A stretch of DNA of 64,000 bases from Lachnospiraceae bacterium (GCA_021771695.1 JAETON010000005.1:55776-119775), one strand, 5' to 3'; counted from the stretch's first letter, positions 49,452 to 59,691 are shown. The notes: generated from the letters alone by a model not told the origin. Translations and numbers: made by a program.

Positions 49452-50789
49452 ATGTCTGAAAAAATTATTATCATTGGTGCCAACCATGCCGGCACTGCTG
49501 CTTTAAATACAATTCTTGATTATTACCCGGACAAGGAAGTTACAGCCTTTGATGCAAATTCCAATATTAGTTTTCTTGGCTGCGGAATGGCTTTATGGAT
49601 TGGCGGTCAGATCTCCGGTCCCGAAGGACTTTTTTATTCCAGCAAAGAACTTTTAGAGGCCAAAGGTGCTTCCATTCATATGAACACCAAAGTGTCATCC
49701 ATTGATTTTGAACATAAAACGCTGAAAGCCAAGTGTTCTTCTGGAGATTATTATGAACAATCCTATGACAAACTAATCCTTGCAACCGGCTCCATTCCTG
49801 TAACTCTTCCACTGGAAGGTATGGATCTTGAAAATGTCCAATTTGTTAAATTATACCAAAACGCGCAGGATGTCATTCAAAAACTAGAAGATCCATCCAT
49901 TCAAAAAGTCACTGTCATCGGTGCCGGGTATATCGGCGTAGAACTTGCTGAGGCTTTCCAGCGAAACGGCAGGGAAGTTACATTAATTGACTCCGCTCCC
50001 GGCTGTTTAACCAGTTATTATGATGATTTATTTACACGCCGTATGGAGAAAAATTTAAAAGAACACGGCATCCATCTGGCATTTGGAGAAACCGTTCAAA
50101 AAATAGAAGGAATCAAAAAAGCAGAAAAAGTTATTACCAATCAATCTGCCTATCCTGCAGATATGGTAATCTTCTGTGCCGGATTTCGTCCAAACACAAA
50201 ATTAGGAGATGGAAAACTGGAACAGTTCTCCAATGGAGCCTTTCTTGTCAACCGCCGTCAGGAAACCAGTATCCAAGATGTCTATGCCATTGGCGATTGT
50301 GCCACTGTATACAATAATGCTTCGCAGCAGACAGATTACATTGCATTAGCCACTAATGCTGTCCGCTCTGGTATCATTGCTGCTCATAATGCCTGTGGTA
50401 CTTTCCTAGAATCCCCTGGTGTACAAGGTTCCAACGGCATCAGTATTTGGGATTTAAAAATGGTCAGCACTGGGCTTTCCTTACAGAAAGCGAAAAAAAT
50501 GGGATACGATGCAGACGCTGTTGATTATGAAGATTATCAAAAAGCCGGATTTATGGAACACGATAACTATAAAGTCGTCATTCGTATAGTATACGACAAA
50601 AAAAGCCGGGTTATTCTAGGTGCCCAGCTTTGCTCAGAATATGATATTTCTATGGCAATTCATATGTTTTCCATGGCAATTCAGGAGCAGGTTACCATTG
50701 ATAAGTTGAAATTATTCGACTTATTCTTCCTTCCGCATTTTAATCAGCCTTATAATTATATTACCATGGCCGCCCTAAAAGCAATTTAA
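49452..50789 (+). CDS. nox: NADH oxidase/CoA-disulfide reductase family flavoprotein
   Basis: The 445-residue protein begins [20 protein letters not shown] with an FAD-binding GxNHAG motif. The single redox cysteine is C44 in [15 protein letters not shown], as in water-forming NADH oxidases and CoA-disulfide reductases. The NAD-binding motif is [17 protein letters not shown], and [13 protein letters not shown] is the second FAD site. It likely reduces oxygen to water with NADH, an oxygen-defence function in anaerobes, but CoA-disulfide or polysulfide reduction cannot be excluded. Monocistronic with a strong terminator. Confidence 0.9.
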   Translation: MSEKIIIIGANHAGTAALNTILDYYPDKEVTAFDANSNISFLGCGMALWIGGQISGPEGLFYSSKELLEAKGASIHMNTKVSSIDFEHKTLKAKCSSGDYYEQSYDKLILATGSIPVTLPLEGMDLENVQFVKLYQNAQDVIQKLEDPSIQKVTVIGAGYIGVELAEAFQRNGREVTLIDSAPGCLTSYYDDLFTRRMEKNLKEHGIHLAFGETVQKIEGIKKAEKVITNQSAYPADMVIFCAGFRPNTKLGDGKLEQFSNGAFLVNRRQETSIQDVYAIGDCATVYNNASQQTDYIALATNAVRSGIIAAHNACGTFLESPGVQGSNGISIWDLKMVSTGLSLQKAKKMGYDADAVDYEDYQKAGFMEHDNYKVVIRIVYDKKSRVILGAQLCSEYDISMAIHMFSMAIQEQVTIDKLKLFDLFFLPHFNQPYNYITMAALKAI

Positions 50790-50823
50790 AAATATCATTT
50801 CTTTTATCTTCCTATATGAATAT

Positions 50824-50864
50824 ACCGCCTGACATTATCATGATAACTTTGTCAGGCGGTTTTT
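50824..50864. terminator. Terminator after nox
   Basis: ACCGCCTGACA pairs with TGTCAGGCGGT and runs into TTTT. Confidence 0.88.
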
Positions 50865-50954
50865 CAATTTCTCACATTTGTTCTTTTCGCAATTCCCTGT
50901 TTTTAAAAATTCTCTTTCCATTGGGCAGATGTATTGAATTTTTAATCTTTGATT

Positions 50955-53087
50955 CTAGAATTCTCTTCCAGTAAAGACAGCCACAGAACGAGGACGCATA
51001 ATAAAGTCATAATCAATTCTAATTTCTTCGTCTTCTTCATAATAATATTTATGCTTTTCATCTCCATAAGTATTGACGCTTAAATGCCATGCCCCTCTTT
51101 GTCCCAAATGTGGAAGTGTAATTCTTACATCCTCCCAATGAGGATTCACAAAAATATATACAAGATCATCTTTTCCTTTTTCTTTATCATACCCGGCAAA
51201 ACTAATACCAAATGCCTTCGTATCTTTAGAAAGCTCTGTTCGATCCGCATTCATATCATGTGCATGAAGAGACTCCATTCCACAAACCGCATCTGGAAGC
51301 TTTTTCTGAATAATCGGATGTTTTTTGCGATATGCAATCATAAATTTAAAAAACTCGAATAACTCCCTGTTTTTTTCTAAAAGTCTCCAATCCAGCCATG
51401 AAATTTCATTATCCTGACAATATGCATTATTATTTCCATATTGTGTATTTCCAAATTCATCCCCGGCTAAAAACATCGGCGTCCCCCGGCTGCACATCAA
51501 TACTGTACAAGCATTTCGGATCATTTGCAGCCGCATTTCTCGAATCTCAGGATTATCTGTTTCTCCTTCCACTCCGCAATTCCAGCTGCGGTTATCATCA
51601 GAACCGTCTGTATTATCCCATCCATTGTCTTCATTGTGTTTCATATTATAAGCATACAAATCATACATTGTAAAACCATCATGACAGGTTAAAAAATTTA
51701 CACAAGAATTATAACCGGCATATGGCCCTTTATAATCCGGATAAAAGCCGCCATATAAATCACCAGAACCAGCAATACTCCAAGCTGCATCCTTATATGC
51801 CCATGTTTCGCCTTTTAAATATGCCCGAAGTGCATCCCGGTATCTTCCATTCCACTCTGCCCAGCGTCTGCTGGCAGGAAAACTTCCTACTTGATACATG
51901 CCTCCGGCATCCCATGCTTCTGCAATTAATTTTACATTGCTAAGCACCGGATCATAGGCAAGAGTTCTTAAAAGCGGCGGATTATTCATTGGCGAACCGT
52001 CTTCATTCCTTCCTAAAATACTGGCAAGATCAAAACGGAATCCATCGACTCTGTAACTAATGGTCCAGTATCTTAAACATTCCAAAATCATTTGCTGTAC
52101 AATTGGATGGTTGCAATTCAATGTATTTCCGCAGCCGCTGAAATTATAATAATTTCCATCTGGTGTTAACATATAATACACTTTATTATCAATTCCTTTA
52201 AAACAGAAATTATTTCCTTTTTCATTTCCTTCTGCCGTATGATTAAATACTACATCCAAAATAACTTCTATGCCATGATCATGCAGTGCTTTAATCAATT
52301 CTTTCAGTTCTCTTCCCTCACGGTTAAATTCGTCGGTTGCCGCATAACTGCTGTTTGGTGCAAAAAAACTAACTGTATTATATCCCCAATAATCCAGCAG
52401 CTTTTTCCCATCAATCTCTCTTGCATTCATTGTTTCATCAAACTCAAAAATCGGCAGCAGCTCTACTGCATTGATTCCTAGTTCTTTTAAATACGGAATC
52501 TTTTCCATAAGTCCTGCAAAAGTTCCTTTATGCTCCACACCGGAAGACCAATGCTGGGTATATCCTCTGACATGCAGTTCATAAATAATCAAATCGCTCA
52601 TTTCCTTAGATGACTGCGGCATATCTCCCCAGTCAAACATATCTTTGACAACTCTGGCATGATATGCATTCAGCTTCTTTTCTCCCCAAATTCTCTGTCC
52701 CGCTACTGCTCTTGCATATGGATCTAACAAAATATTCTTTCGATTATATAACATTCCTTCTTCCGGACAATACGGTCCATCGATTCGATATGCATATTCA
52801 AATTCTTCAATATCCAATCCAAATACAATCATAGAATAAACATCACCTATCTTATATTCCTCTGGAAACGGCAATACTGCAAATGGTTCTTCCTGTTCTT
52901 TATGAAACAAAAGTAACTCACAATATGTTCCATGATGAGTGTGTATCGTAAAATTTACTCCGTTTGGCAGTGCCATCGCTCCATTGACATCAAACATCCC
53001 CGGACGGACAGGGAATCCGCTGATTTCTCCCATCGGGACTGCCGGTATTGGATAATCTGTTATAAAACTCTGACTATGTAATTTCAA
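50955..53087 (-). CDS. glgX: Glycogen debranching enzyme/isoamylase (GH13, GlgX type)
   Basis: The 710-residue protein has an N-terminal CBM48-like domain (about 20-120, RPGMFDVNGAMALPNGVNFTIHTHHGTYCELLLF), then a GH13 barrel. Catalytic residues: nucleophile D in YRVDGFRFDLASIL, acid/base E in LIAEAWDAGG and D in NFLTCHDGFTMYD; VILDVVFNHTAEG is conserved region I. This arrangement is that of GlgX/TreX-type debranching enzymes, which cut alpha-1,6 branches in phosphorylase-limited glycogen. No signal peptide, so it acts on internal glycogen. No other glycogen gene is in the window. Confidence 0.92.
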   Translation of the reverse strand: MKLHSQSFITDYPIPAVPMGEISGFPVRPGMFDVNGAMALPNGVNFTIHTHHGTYCELLLFHKEQEEPFAVLPFPEEYKIGDVYSMIVFGLDIEEFEYAYRIDGPYCPEEGMLYNRKNILLDPYARAVAGQRIWGEKKLNAYHARVVKDMFDWGDMPQSSKEMSDLIIYELHVRGYTQHWSSGVEHKGTFAGLMEKIPYLKELGINAVELLPIFEFDETMNAREIDGKKLLDYWGYNTVSFFAPNSSYAATDEFNREGRELKELIKALHDHGIEVILDVVFNHTAEGNEKGNNFCFKGIDNKVYYMLTPDGNYYNFSGCGNTLNCNHPIVQQMILECLRYWTISYRVDGFRFDLASILGRNEDGSPMNNPPLLRTLAYDPVLSNVKLIAEAWDAGGMYQVGSFPASRRWAEWNGRYRDALRAYLKGETWAYKDAAWSIAGSGDLYGGFYPDYKGPYAGYNSCVNFLTCHDGFTMYDLYAYNMKHNEDNGWDNTDGSDDNRSWNCGVEGETDNPEIREMRLQMIRNACTVLMCSRGTPMFLAGDEFGNTQYGNNNAYCQDNEISWLDWRLLEKNRELFEFFKFMIAYRKKHPIIQKKLPDAVCGMESLHAHDMNADRTELSKDTKAFGISFAGYDKEKGKDDLVYIFVNPHWEDVRITLPHLGQRGAWHLSVNTYGDEKHKYYYEEDEEIRIDYDFIMRPRSVAVFTGREF

Positions 53088-53246
53088 CTTTCTCTTACCT
53101 TTCTGCTTTCGTTATTTCTATTTTATCATTGACAATAACTACCTTATTATACCATAGCAAAGACAACATCTGTAAGATTTCTTTTTCAAAAGAACCCTTT
53201 CCATCTAATCTCTGCTTATGTTAAAATAAATCGGTGAGGTGAATTT

Positions 53247-54617
53247 ATGAATTACGATGTTATTATTGTAGGTGCCGGACCGGGAGGTATTTTTTCTGCC
53301 TACGAACTGATCCAATCAAAAAAGGATTTAAAAATTGCTGTATTTGAAGAAGGATTTCCTTTGGAAAAGCGGCATTGTCCCATTGATGGAGACAAAGTAA
53401 AATCCTGTATCAAATGCAAAACCTGTGCAATCATGAACGGTTTCGGCGGTGCAGGTGCTTTTTCTGATGGAAAATACAATATTACCAATGATTTTGGCGG
53501 CACACTTTATGAATACATTGGAAAAGAACAGGCAATTGATTTGATGAAATATGTCGATGAAATCAATGTAACACACGGCGGAGAAGGCACAAAAATGTAT
53601 TCTACCGCTGGAACGAATTTCAAAAAACTCTGCCTTCAAAATAAGCTAAAACTTTTAGATGCTTCCGTAAGGCATCTTGGAACAGATATAAATTACGTTG
53701 TATTAGAAAACCTTTATGAAGAATTAAAAAATGATGTTGATTTCTATTTTCATTCTTCTGTCAATAAAATTGAATGTATCAACAACGGCTACCGAATCCA
53801 TTACAATCATACATCTCTAGATTGTACAAAATGTATTATTTCTGTTGGAAGAAGCGGAAGTAAATGGATGGAAACCGTATGTCAGGATTTAGATATTCCT
53901 ACCAAATCCAATCGTGTGGATATCGGTGTCCGTGTAGAACTTCCTGCTGTCATTTTTTCAGATTTGACGGATGAACTTTACGAAAGTAAGATTGTATACC
54001 GTACTGAAAAATTTGAAGATAACGTGCGGACTTTCTGCATGAATCCATATGGTATTGTCGTTAATGAAAACACCAATGGTATCGTCACCGTCAATGGCCA
54101 CAGCTATGAAAATCCAGAACAGCAGACAGAAAATACAAATTTTGCACTGCTTGTTGCAAAACATTTTTCTGAACCATTTAAAGACAGCAACGGCTATGGC
54201 GAAAGCATTGCCAGACTTTCTAATATGCTTGGCGGCGGTGTTATTGTACAGCGTTTTGGAGATTTAGTGAGAGGACGCCGAAGCACGGTAAACCGTATCA
54301 AAGAAGGTTTAGTAACTCCTACACTAGCTGCAACTCCGGGAGATTTAAGCCTTGTACTTCCAAAACGTATTTTAGATGGTATTATAGAAATGATTTATGC
54401 TCTGGATAAAATTGCACCGGGAACTGCCAATGACGATACTCTTCTTTATGGTGTAGAAGTAAAATTTTACAATATGGAAGTAGATATTGATGAAAATCTC
54501 GAAACAAAACATAAAGGACTTTATATGATTGGAGACGGAAGTGGTGTAACCCATTCTCTATCCCATGCATCTGCCAGCGGTGTATACGTTGCTAGGAAAA
54601 TTGCAGAAACCTTATAA
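53247..54617 (+). CDS. FAD-dependent oxidoreductase (COG2509-like)
   Basis: The 456-residue protein starts MNYDVIIVGAGPGGIFSAYEL with the dinucleotide-binding motif and has a C-terminal FAD site (GLYMIGDGSGVTHSLSHASASGVYVARKI). Near residue 50 lies a cysteine group (HCPIDGDKVKSCIKCKTCAIMNGFGGAGAFSDGKYN) typical of this uncharacterised dehydrogenase family. GGTGAGGTGAATTT precedes the ATG. The substrate is unknown. Monocistronic. Confidence 0.88.
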   Translation: MNYDVIIVGAGPGGIFSAYELIQSKKDLKIAVFEEGFPLEKRHCPIDGDKVKSCIKCKTCAIMNGFGGAGAFSDGKYNITNDFGGTLYEYIGKEQAIDLMKYVDEINVTHGGEGTKMYSTAGTNFKKLCLQNKLKLLDASVRHLGTDINYVVLENLYEELKNDVDFYFHSSVNKIECINNGYRIHYNHTSLDCTKCIISVGRSGSKWMETVCQDLDIPTKSNRVDIGVRVELPAVIFSDLTDELYESKIVYRTEKFEDNVRTFCMNPYGIVVNENTNGIVTVNGHSYENPEQQTENTNFALLVAKHFSEPFKDSNGYGESIARLSNMLGGGVIVQRFGDLVRGRRSTVNRIKEGLVTPTLAATPGDLSLVLPKRILDGIIEMIYALDKIAPGTANDDTLLYGVEVKFYNMEVDIDENLETKHKGLYMIGDGSGVTHSLSHASASGVYVARKIAETL

Positions 54618-54694
54618 AATGAAAACAACTTTATGAAGTAACACAGAACGGCATTTCCATCATATCATATGGGAAATGCTGTTCCAAAATAATT

Positions 54695-56053
54695 TTATTT
54701 TATCAATCTCTTTTCCATCTCCAGCTTCTTATGTAAATGTATAGACATAACAATGGTAACTGCCGCAGAGAGTACATCTGCTATCGGCTGTGCATAAAGA
54801 ATTCCGGTCTTTCCAAAAACTATCGGAAGAATCAGTATCATTGGCACAAAACAAATCCCCTGACGGCATACTCCAAGAAACAGTCCTTCTTTTGCTTTCC
54901 CCAAAGCAAGAAATAGGAAGGAATATACCGTATAATAACCAAACAGCCAAAAAGATAATCCATTCGCCCAAAGTGCTTTCTGTCCAATATGTATCAATTC
55001 CCTGTCTCCTGCGGTAAACATAGATATGATTTGTGTGGAAAACAGGATAAGAATTCCACCGAATATCACACAAAATATCGTTGACCATAGGATTGATGTC
55101 TTGATTGCCTCATACATCCGTTCATACTTTTTTGCTCCATAACTGTATCCTGCAATCGGCTGAAACCCTTTCAAAAATCCAAATACTATTAAACTTCCCA
55201 TGGAAATAATTCTTGTGACAGCACCCATTCCGGCAATCACGGAATCTCCATATGGTTTTGCCTGCATATTCACCAACATAACAGAAAGACTGGTCAGCAA
55301 TTGAAAGATCAAAGTCGGAATTCCTATTTTCAGAATTTCACATATCATTTCTTTTGAAAAATAGCATTTCTTTATACGAAAACTAAAAACACTCTTCCCA
55401 CTGAATATATAACATAAATAAACTGCAGCAGAAACAATCTGTGAAACCGCTGTAGCAATGGCAGCACCGGCAACACCGAATTGAAAGCTATAGATAAAAA
55501 CCGGATCTAATATCATATTTAATACTGCCCCTGCCAGCAATGCACACATGGTAGTTTTGGCAGCTCCTTCACTCGTAATCAGATTGTTCATCGTAACATT
55601 GAATACATTAAAAATAGATGACGTCACATAAATACTTGCATAAGTTACGGCATAAGGCAAAATACTTCCCGTTGCACCTAACACTTTTAAAATAGGATTC
55701 AAGAAAATAAGTGTACCTAAAATTATCAACGCTCCAACAAACACACTGCTATATAAGGCGGTACTGGCAGCTTTGTCTGCAGTTTCTTTGTCACCATTTC
55801 CCAGTAATCTGGAAATATAGGATGCAGCCCCATTTCCAAATAAAAGTCCTAATCCTACCACGACTTGTCCAATCGGAAATGCCACAGATATAGCACCCAT
55901 CTGACTGGTTCCCAGTCCTCCGACAAAATAGGCATCTACCAGATTGTACAATGCGTTAATCATCATACCAATCATTGCAGGAATCCCCATGGCTAAAAGT
56001 GCTTTGGGAATCGAAACACTTCCCAATAATTCCATTTTTTGTTCTTTCATCAT
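54695..56053 (-). CDS. MATE family efflux transporter
   Basis: The 452-residue, twelve-helix protein shows MATE family features (SIPKALLAMGIPAMIGMMINALYNLVDAYFVG; GFLKGFQPIAGYSYGAKKYERM). It is divergent from a PadR regulator with two palindromic operators over both promoters, a classical drug-inducible efflux arrangement. Its relation to the first MATE in this window is at family level only. The start MMKEQKMELLGS has GGAGAAAATT upstream; the second ATG is equally possible. Confidence 0.93.
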   Translation of the reverse strand: MMKEQKMELLGSVSIPKALLAMGIPAMIGMMINALYNLVDAYFVGGLGTSQMGAISVAFPIGQVVVGLGLLFGNGAASYISRLLGNGDKETADKAASTALYSSVFVGALIILGTLIFLNPILKVLGATGSILPYAVTYASIYVTSSIFNVFNVTMNNLITSEGAAKTTMCALLAGAVLNMILDPVFIYSFQFGVAGAAIATAVSQIVSAAVYLCYIFSGKSVFSFRIKKCYFSKEMICEILKIGIPTLIFQLLTSLSVMLVNMQAKPYGDSVIAGMGAVTRIISMGSLIVFGFLKGFQPIAGYSYGAKKYERMYEAIKTSILWSTIFCVIFGGILILFSTQIISMFTAGDRELIHIGQKALWANGLSFWLFGYYTVYSFLFLALGKAKEGLFLGVCRQGICFVPMILILPIVFGKTGILYAQPIADVLSAAVTIVMSIHLHKKLEMEKRLIK

Positions 56054-56101
56054 AATTTTCTCCTTTTGCTTTATTATTTCTTATTTTACTATAAACTATA
56101 T

Positions 56102-56165
56102 TACTATAATTTATAGTATATTGACTACAAGAATGTATATTACTATAATTTATAGTAGATGTCAA
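56102..56165. promoter_or_regulatory. PadR operators and divergent promoters
   Basis: TACTATAATTTATAGTA, a perfect palindrome around one base, occurs at 56102-56118 and 56141-56157. A plus promoter TTGACT-17-TATAAT (56121-56149) and a minus promoter TTGACA-17-TAATAT (56165-56137) overlap the second copy. A degraded third copy is near 56087. This explains joint repression of the MATE and PadR genes. Confidence 0.85.
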
Positions 56166-56184
56166 CATAAAAACGGAGGTTATT

Positions 56185-56757
56185 ATGACAACAATTGATT
56201 TGATTGTATTAGGAATTTTAAAAAAAGAAGCTTTAAGTGCCTATAATATTCAAAAATTAGTAGAATACCGCAACATATCGAAATGGGTAAAAATCAGCAC
56301 CCCTTCTATTTATAAAAAAGTGCTTCAATTAGAAAAAAAAGGATATATAAAAAGTCATCTTGTAAAAGAAGGAAAAATGGCAGAAAAAGCCGTCTATTCT
56401 TTGACGGATGCCGGGAAACAGGCTTTTGAAAAACTCATGATGGAAATCTCCTGCAAACCAGTTCATATGTTTTTAGATTTTAATGCTGTTATCGTAAATT
56501 TGGACAATCTCTCTCTAGAGGAACAGAAAACATGTCTAAAAAATATAGAAGAAAATGTCAAAACTTTAAAGACATGTATCGAAGAAAATATAGATATGAA
56601 AAAAGATAAACCAGCGATTCCTGAAACAGGCATGGCCGTCTTACAACAACAGCATATACTGGCTCAAGCTATTGAAACTTGGATTGATTCAGTGAAAAAA
56701 AATATTGAAAATAAGAATAAAGTTTTACACGGAGGAATCCCCAAATGGCAAATATGA
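56185..56757 (+). CDS. PadR family transcriptional regulator
   Basis: The 190-residue protein starts MTTIDLIVLGILKKEALSAY and shows the PadR winged helix (YNIQKLVEYRNISKWVKISTPSIYKKVLQLEKKGYIKSH) and a C-terminal helical dimerisation domain of the longer (Vir_act_alpha_C) type. ACGGAGGTTATT precedes the ATG. It likely represses itself and the divergent MATE pump. It overlaps the following methyltransferase gene by 13 bases. Confidence 0.92.
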   Translation: MTTIDLIVLGILKKEALSAYNIQKLVEYRNISKWVKISTPSIYKKVLQLEKKGYIKSHLVKEGKMAEKAVYSLTDAGKQAFEKLMMEISCKPVHMFLDFNAVIVNLDNLSLEEQKTCLKNIEENVKTLKTCIEENIDMKKDKPAIPETGMAVLQQQHILAQAIETWIDSVKKNIENKNKVLHGGIPKWQI

Positions 56758-57551
56758 TCAACATAACCGATTTCAATTCATCGGAACTAGATATTTATGC
56801 AAGATTATCGGAAAAACAGCTTTTTCATTATCACGAACCGGATTTCGGATTATTTATTGCGGAAAGTCCAAAAGTCATTGGAACTGCTTTAGATGCCGGA
56901 TATGAACCTGTTTCCCTTCTTGTAGAAGAAAAACATATCCATGGACAGGCAAAGGATATCCTTTCCCGTGTTGGAGATACACCTGTCTACACTGGAACAT
57001 TTGAATTATTATCCAAAATTACCGGATTTAAAATGACTCGCGGCGCTTTATGTGCTATGAGAAGAAAGCCTATGCTTTCTGTAGAAAATGTATGCAGAAA
57101 TGCTAAACGCATTGTTGTTTTAGATCAGGTGATGAATCCTACCAATGTAGGTGCAATTTTTCGTTCTGCTGCCGCATTGAATATGGATGGTATTCTGCTG
57201 ACACAAGGCTGCAGCAATCCCCTTTACCGACGTGCCATTCGTGTCAGTATGGGAACTGTTTTCCAGATCCCCTGGACATATATAAATTCAGAAATTTCTT
57301 CTTTAAAAAATCTCGGATTCGCTTCCGCTGCCATGGCATTAGATGAAGATTCTATTTCTATTGATCATCCAGCCCTTGTGGCAGAAGAAAAACTTGCCAT
57401 CGTTATGGGAACTGAAGGAGACGGTCTTGCATCATCTACCATTGAAAACTGCGATTATACGGTCTGTATTCCAATGGCTCATGGAGTGGATTCCCTCAAT
57501 GTAGCTGCTGCCAGTGCTGTAGCATTCTGGCAATTGGGAAATTCTAACTAA
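56745..57551 (+). CDS. SpoU/TrmH family RNA 2'-O-methyltransferase
   Basis: The 268-residue protein has a N-terminal substrate-binding domain (ESPKVIGTALDAGYEPVSLLVEE) and the knotted SPOUT domain with motif 1 (LDQVMNPTNVGAIFRSAAAL), motif 2 (AIVMGTEGDGL) and motif 3 (IPMAHGVDSLNVAAASAVAFW). It methylates a ribose in tRNA or rRNA; the site is not predictable. CACGGAGGAATCCCCAA is the ribosome binding site within the padR end. Coupling to a PadR gene is probably incidental. Confidence 0.92.
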   Translation: MANMINITDFNSSELDIYARLSEKQLFHYHEPDFGLFIAESPKVIGTALDAGYEPVSLLVEEKHIHGQAKDILSRVGDTPVYTGTFELLSKITGFKMTRGALCAMRRKPMLSVENVCRNAKRIVVLDQVMNPTNVGAIFRSAAALNMDGILLTQGCSNPLYRRAIRVSMGTVFQIPWTYINSEISSLKNLGFASAAMALDEDSISIDHPALVAEEKLAIVMGTEGDGLASSTIENCDYTVCIPMAHGVDSLNVAAASAVAFWQLGNSN

Positions 57552-57565
57552 GAAAAAATGAGAGA

Positions 57566-58045
57566 TTAATGTTTCCCTTTTTTCATTCTTACTTTACCCG
57601 TTACATTCTCTACAACCAATTTAAAAACTTTGGTTTGAGGCATTACTGCTTTATTAAATGGAAATTCTTTCTGATGATAATGTTCCATCAAAATACACAA
57701 AGCATCATATTTTTCATCATCAGATAAGATTTCCATATGCCCTTGCCCAATTACACTTTTATATTCCATGGTGCAGCTTCCCCGGTCTATTTCTGTGACT
57801 AAATTATGCCCGCAATCCATCTCAAAGCTTGCCCGGTTATCTTTTTTTATTAGATCATATTTTGTGCCTTCCACAGCTCCATGAAAATATAACTCAATAA
57901 CATGATCTATTACTTTCATTCCAAAATTAAGCGGCAGTATGTATGGATAACTGCCATTATTGAAAGCAATCCGGCAGACATCGCATTGCTCCATAATTGT
58001 TATAATCTCCTGAAAATCTTTTACTTCTCTATCTGAACGACGCAT
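57566..58045 (-). CDS. Pyridoxamine 5'-phosphate oxidase family flavin protein (NimA-like)
   Basis: The 159-residue protein starts MRRSDREVKDFQEIITIMEQ followed by CDVCRIAFNNGSYPYILPLNFG, typical of the NimA/nitroimidazole-reductase-like split-barrel flavoproteins. FHGAVEGTKYDLIKKDNRASFEMDCGH and YKSVIGQGHMEIL are conserved. Nim proteins can confer nitroimidazole resistance, but most relatives are uncharacterised. It follows the HhH gene by two bases on the same strand. Confidence 0.88.
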   Translation of the reverse strand: MRRSDREVKDFQEIITIMEQCDVCRIAFNNGSYPYILPLNFGMKVIDHVIELYFHGAVEGTKYDLIKKDNRASFEMDCGHNLVTEIDRGSCTMEYKSVIGQGHMEILSDDEKYDALCILMEHYHQKEFPFNKAVMPQTKVFKLVVENVTGKVRMKKGKH

Positions 58046-58047
58046 AT

Positions 58048-58332
58048 TTATTTCTCCTCTCTCTTTTCCGGGTACTCTTTATCTTTCCAATACCACCATT
58101 TTAATTTTTCCGGTTCATGCTCGTCATGCTCGGCAAAATACACTGCACATCGAAACACATAGAGTACACATCGATCATCTCGAAATCCTTTTTTTATACA
58201 ATCTAAATGATATAATTCCTCTGGATCTTTGCCCTTTAAATCCTCGATGCATTGAATCCCAATATTCCGCAAATGCTGTTCCATATTTTTGCCTATCCCC
58301 GGTATTTTCTTTAAATCATGAAATTTTTCCAT
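58048..58332 (-). CDS. Small helix-hairpin-helix protein (Cdd1-like)
   Basis: The true start is probably the ATG at 58332 (GGAGGAAAATTGT upstream), giving 94 residues MEKFHDLKKIPGIGKNMEQH; the ORF-track extension runs into the acetyltransferase gene. LKKIPGIGKNMEQHLRNIGIQCIEDLKGKDPEELY is a helix-hairpin-helix, and the C-terminal LDCIKKGFRDDRCVLYVFRCAVYFAE with KLKWWYWKD matches the short family annotated as pathogenicity-locus Cdd1. It may bind nucleic acid; the function is unknown. Confidence 0.85.
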   Translation of the reverse strand: MEKFHDLKKIPGIGKNMEQHLRNIGIQCIEDLKGKDPEELYHLDCIKKGFRDDRCVLYVFRCAVYFAEHDEHEPEKLKWWYWKDKEYPEKREEK

Positions 58333-58357
58333 ACAATTTTCCTCCAAACAACAGTGG

Positions 58358-58897
58358 TCATATTCTAAATATCCAAAACATTTCATGCCATTCCTCGCCG
58401 CCCCATGTAGATTCTGAAATCCCGTTATCTTGAAATCCCATTTTTTCATACATTTTCACTTTCGATTTCAAACATGTCAATATAAGCATTCTGCGGTGAT
58501 TCTCCTGCTCACGTCTAACATATTGATACATCAGCTCTCTGGCAAGTCCTTGTCTACGATATTCTGGTAATACATCCAAACCTAACAGCATAATATTTTC
58601 ACCATCCGGCTCATATAAATCTGCATTTATAAAAAACTCATCCCGAAATTTAGATTCTTTCGTTGCTAATCCATTTAAAAAACCCGCAATTCTGCCAGTC
58701 TGCTTATCCACTGCAACTAAAAACAATTCTGAGGCTTTTGCTATCCTTTCCTTCATACTCCTTTTGGAACAGGCCTCATGAGGAGGAAAACACACTTGCT
58801 CAACCTCCGCGGCTTGCTCTGCTTCATCCTTATGAATACTCCTGAATTCAAACCTTTCTGTCAAATTTTTATCCTCTATTTGAGATTCCTGCAACAA
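58358..58897 (-). CDS. GNAT family N-acetyltransferase
   Basis: The 179-residue protein has an acetyl-CoA motif in LGLDVLPEYRRQGLARELMYQYV and ends LTCLKSKVKMYEKMGFQDNGISESTWGGEEWHEM. The N-terminal AEQVCFPPHEACSKRSMKERI is typical of GNATs near arylalkylamine acetyltransferases. The acceptor is unknown. It is upstream of the HhH gene by 25 bases, so this GNAT, the HhH and the NimA-like gene form one operon. Confidence 0.88.
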   Translation of the reverse strand: MLQESQIEDKNLTERFEFRSIHKDEAEQAAEVEQVCFPPHEACSKRSMKERIAKASELFLVAVDKQTGRIAGFLNGLATKESKFRDEFFINADLYEPDGENIMLLGLDVLPEYRRQGLARELMYQYVRREQENHRRMLILTCLKSKVKMYEKMGFQDNGISESTWGGEEWHEMFWIFRI

Positions 58898-58992
58898 TTC
58901 TTTGCCTCCTTTTACGATTCTCTGTCAAATTGAATTTGAGTTATAAATGCATTCCCTTTAAAAACAGTATAACATGACATTCTGTATTGGTG

Positions 58993-59691
58993 TTATAATT
59001 TTAATCTGCCAAAGTGATTCACTTTTTTTGCTAAAATGCCAGTCTGCATATAGGAACACCAAAAAATCTCTACACTCATAAATTCGCAATCTCTTAGAAT
59101 CTTAATCTGTTCTTGTATGGTTATTGGAAAATATGCTGTATTGTATCTGCTCAAATGTTTTTCGCATTCTTTTCTGCTTTTTCCTTTGCTAGATTGATAC
59201 CTCTCCCATCGTTTCAGATATAGCTTTTCCATTGTCTCATCACAAGGTGCGAAATTTTCAAATGTAATAAAAATTCCTTCTTCCTTAAGGGCATGATAAC
59301 AATTTCTAACAGCTATCATTCTTTCCTGGTATGTCATGTAGTGATTCACCAAGATAGAAGTAATCACATCAAATTGCGAATCATAGTTGATTTCTTCTAT
59401 TGGAAGCTTTAAAAATTCCACACTGGAAAACCCGATTTTCTGTTTTGCCGCCTCTAGCATAGCAGATGAATGATCCGTACAAATCATCTTTTCCACATTG
59501 CATTGTTCGAATGCTGTTTTTGCCATTTTACCAGTACCACAGCCTATATCCAGCCAAGATACTGCTTTATCTAAAAAAATAGTGGAAACGATCTCCGCTA
59601 TCTGATTATAAACTTCATCATAATACGGTATGGTATTTAAAATATTTCTATCATAATTTTCTGCTGAAAAAGCTGCTTTTTGATTACTCAC
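58993..59691 (-). CDS. Class I SAM-dependent methyltransferase
   Basis: The 232-residue protein has motif I WLDIGCGTGKMAKTAFEQ, the acidic strand end ICTDHSSAMLEAA and FDVITSILVNHYM. It looks like a small-molecule methyltransferase (UbiE/Tam type). It starts 18 bases after the acetyltransferase gene and could be co-transcribed with it. The substrate is unknown. Confidence 0.9.
   Translation of the reverse strand: MSNQKAAFSAENYDRNILNTIPYYDEVYNQIAEIVSTIFLDKAVSWLDIGCGTGKMAKTAFEQCNVEKMICTDHSSAMLEAAKQKIGFSSVEFLKLPIEEINYDSQFDVITSILVNHYMTYQERMIAVRNCYHALKEEGIFITFENFAPCDETMEKLYLKRWERYQSSKGKSRKECEKHLSRYNTAYFPITIQEQIKILRDCEFMSVEIFWCSYMQTGILAKKVNHFGRLKL

Noticed and set aside
49036-49459. ORFs of 64 and 107 residues in the aspS leader
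   Set aside because: The region is explained by the T-box leader and promoter; the frames are shadows of conserved RNA structure.
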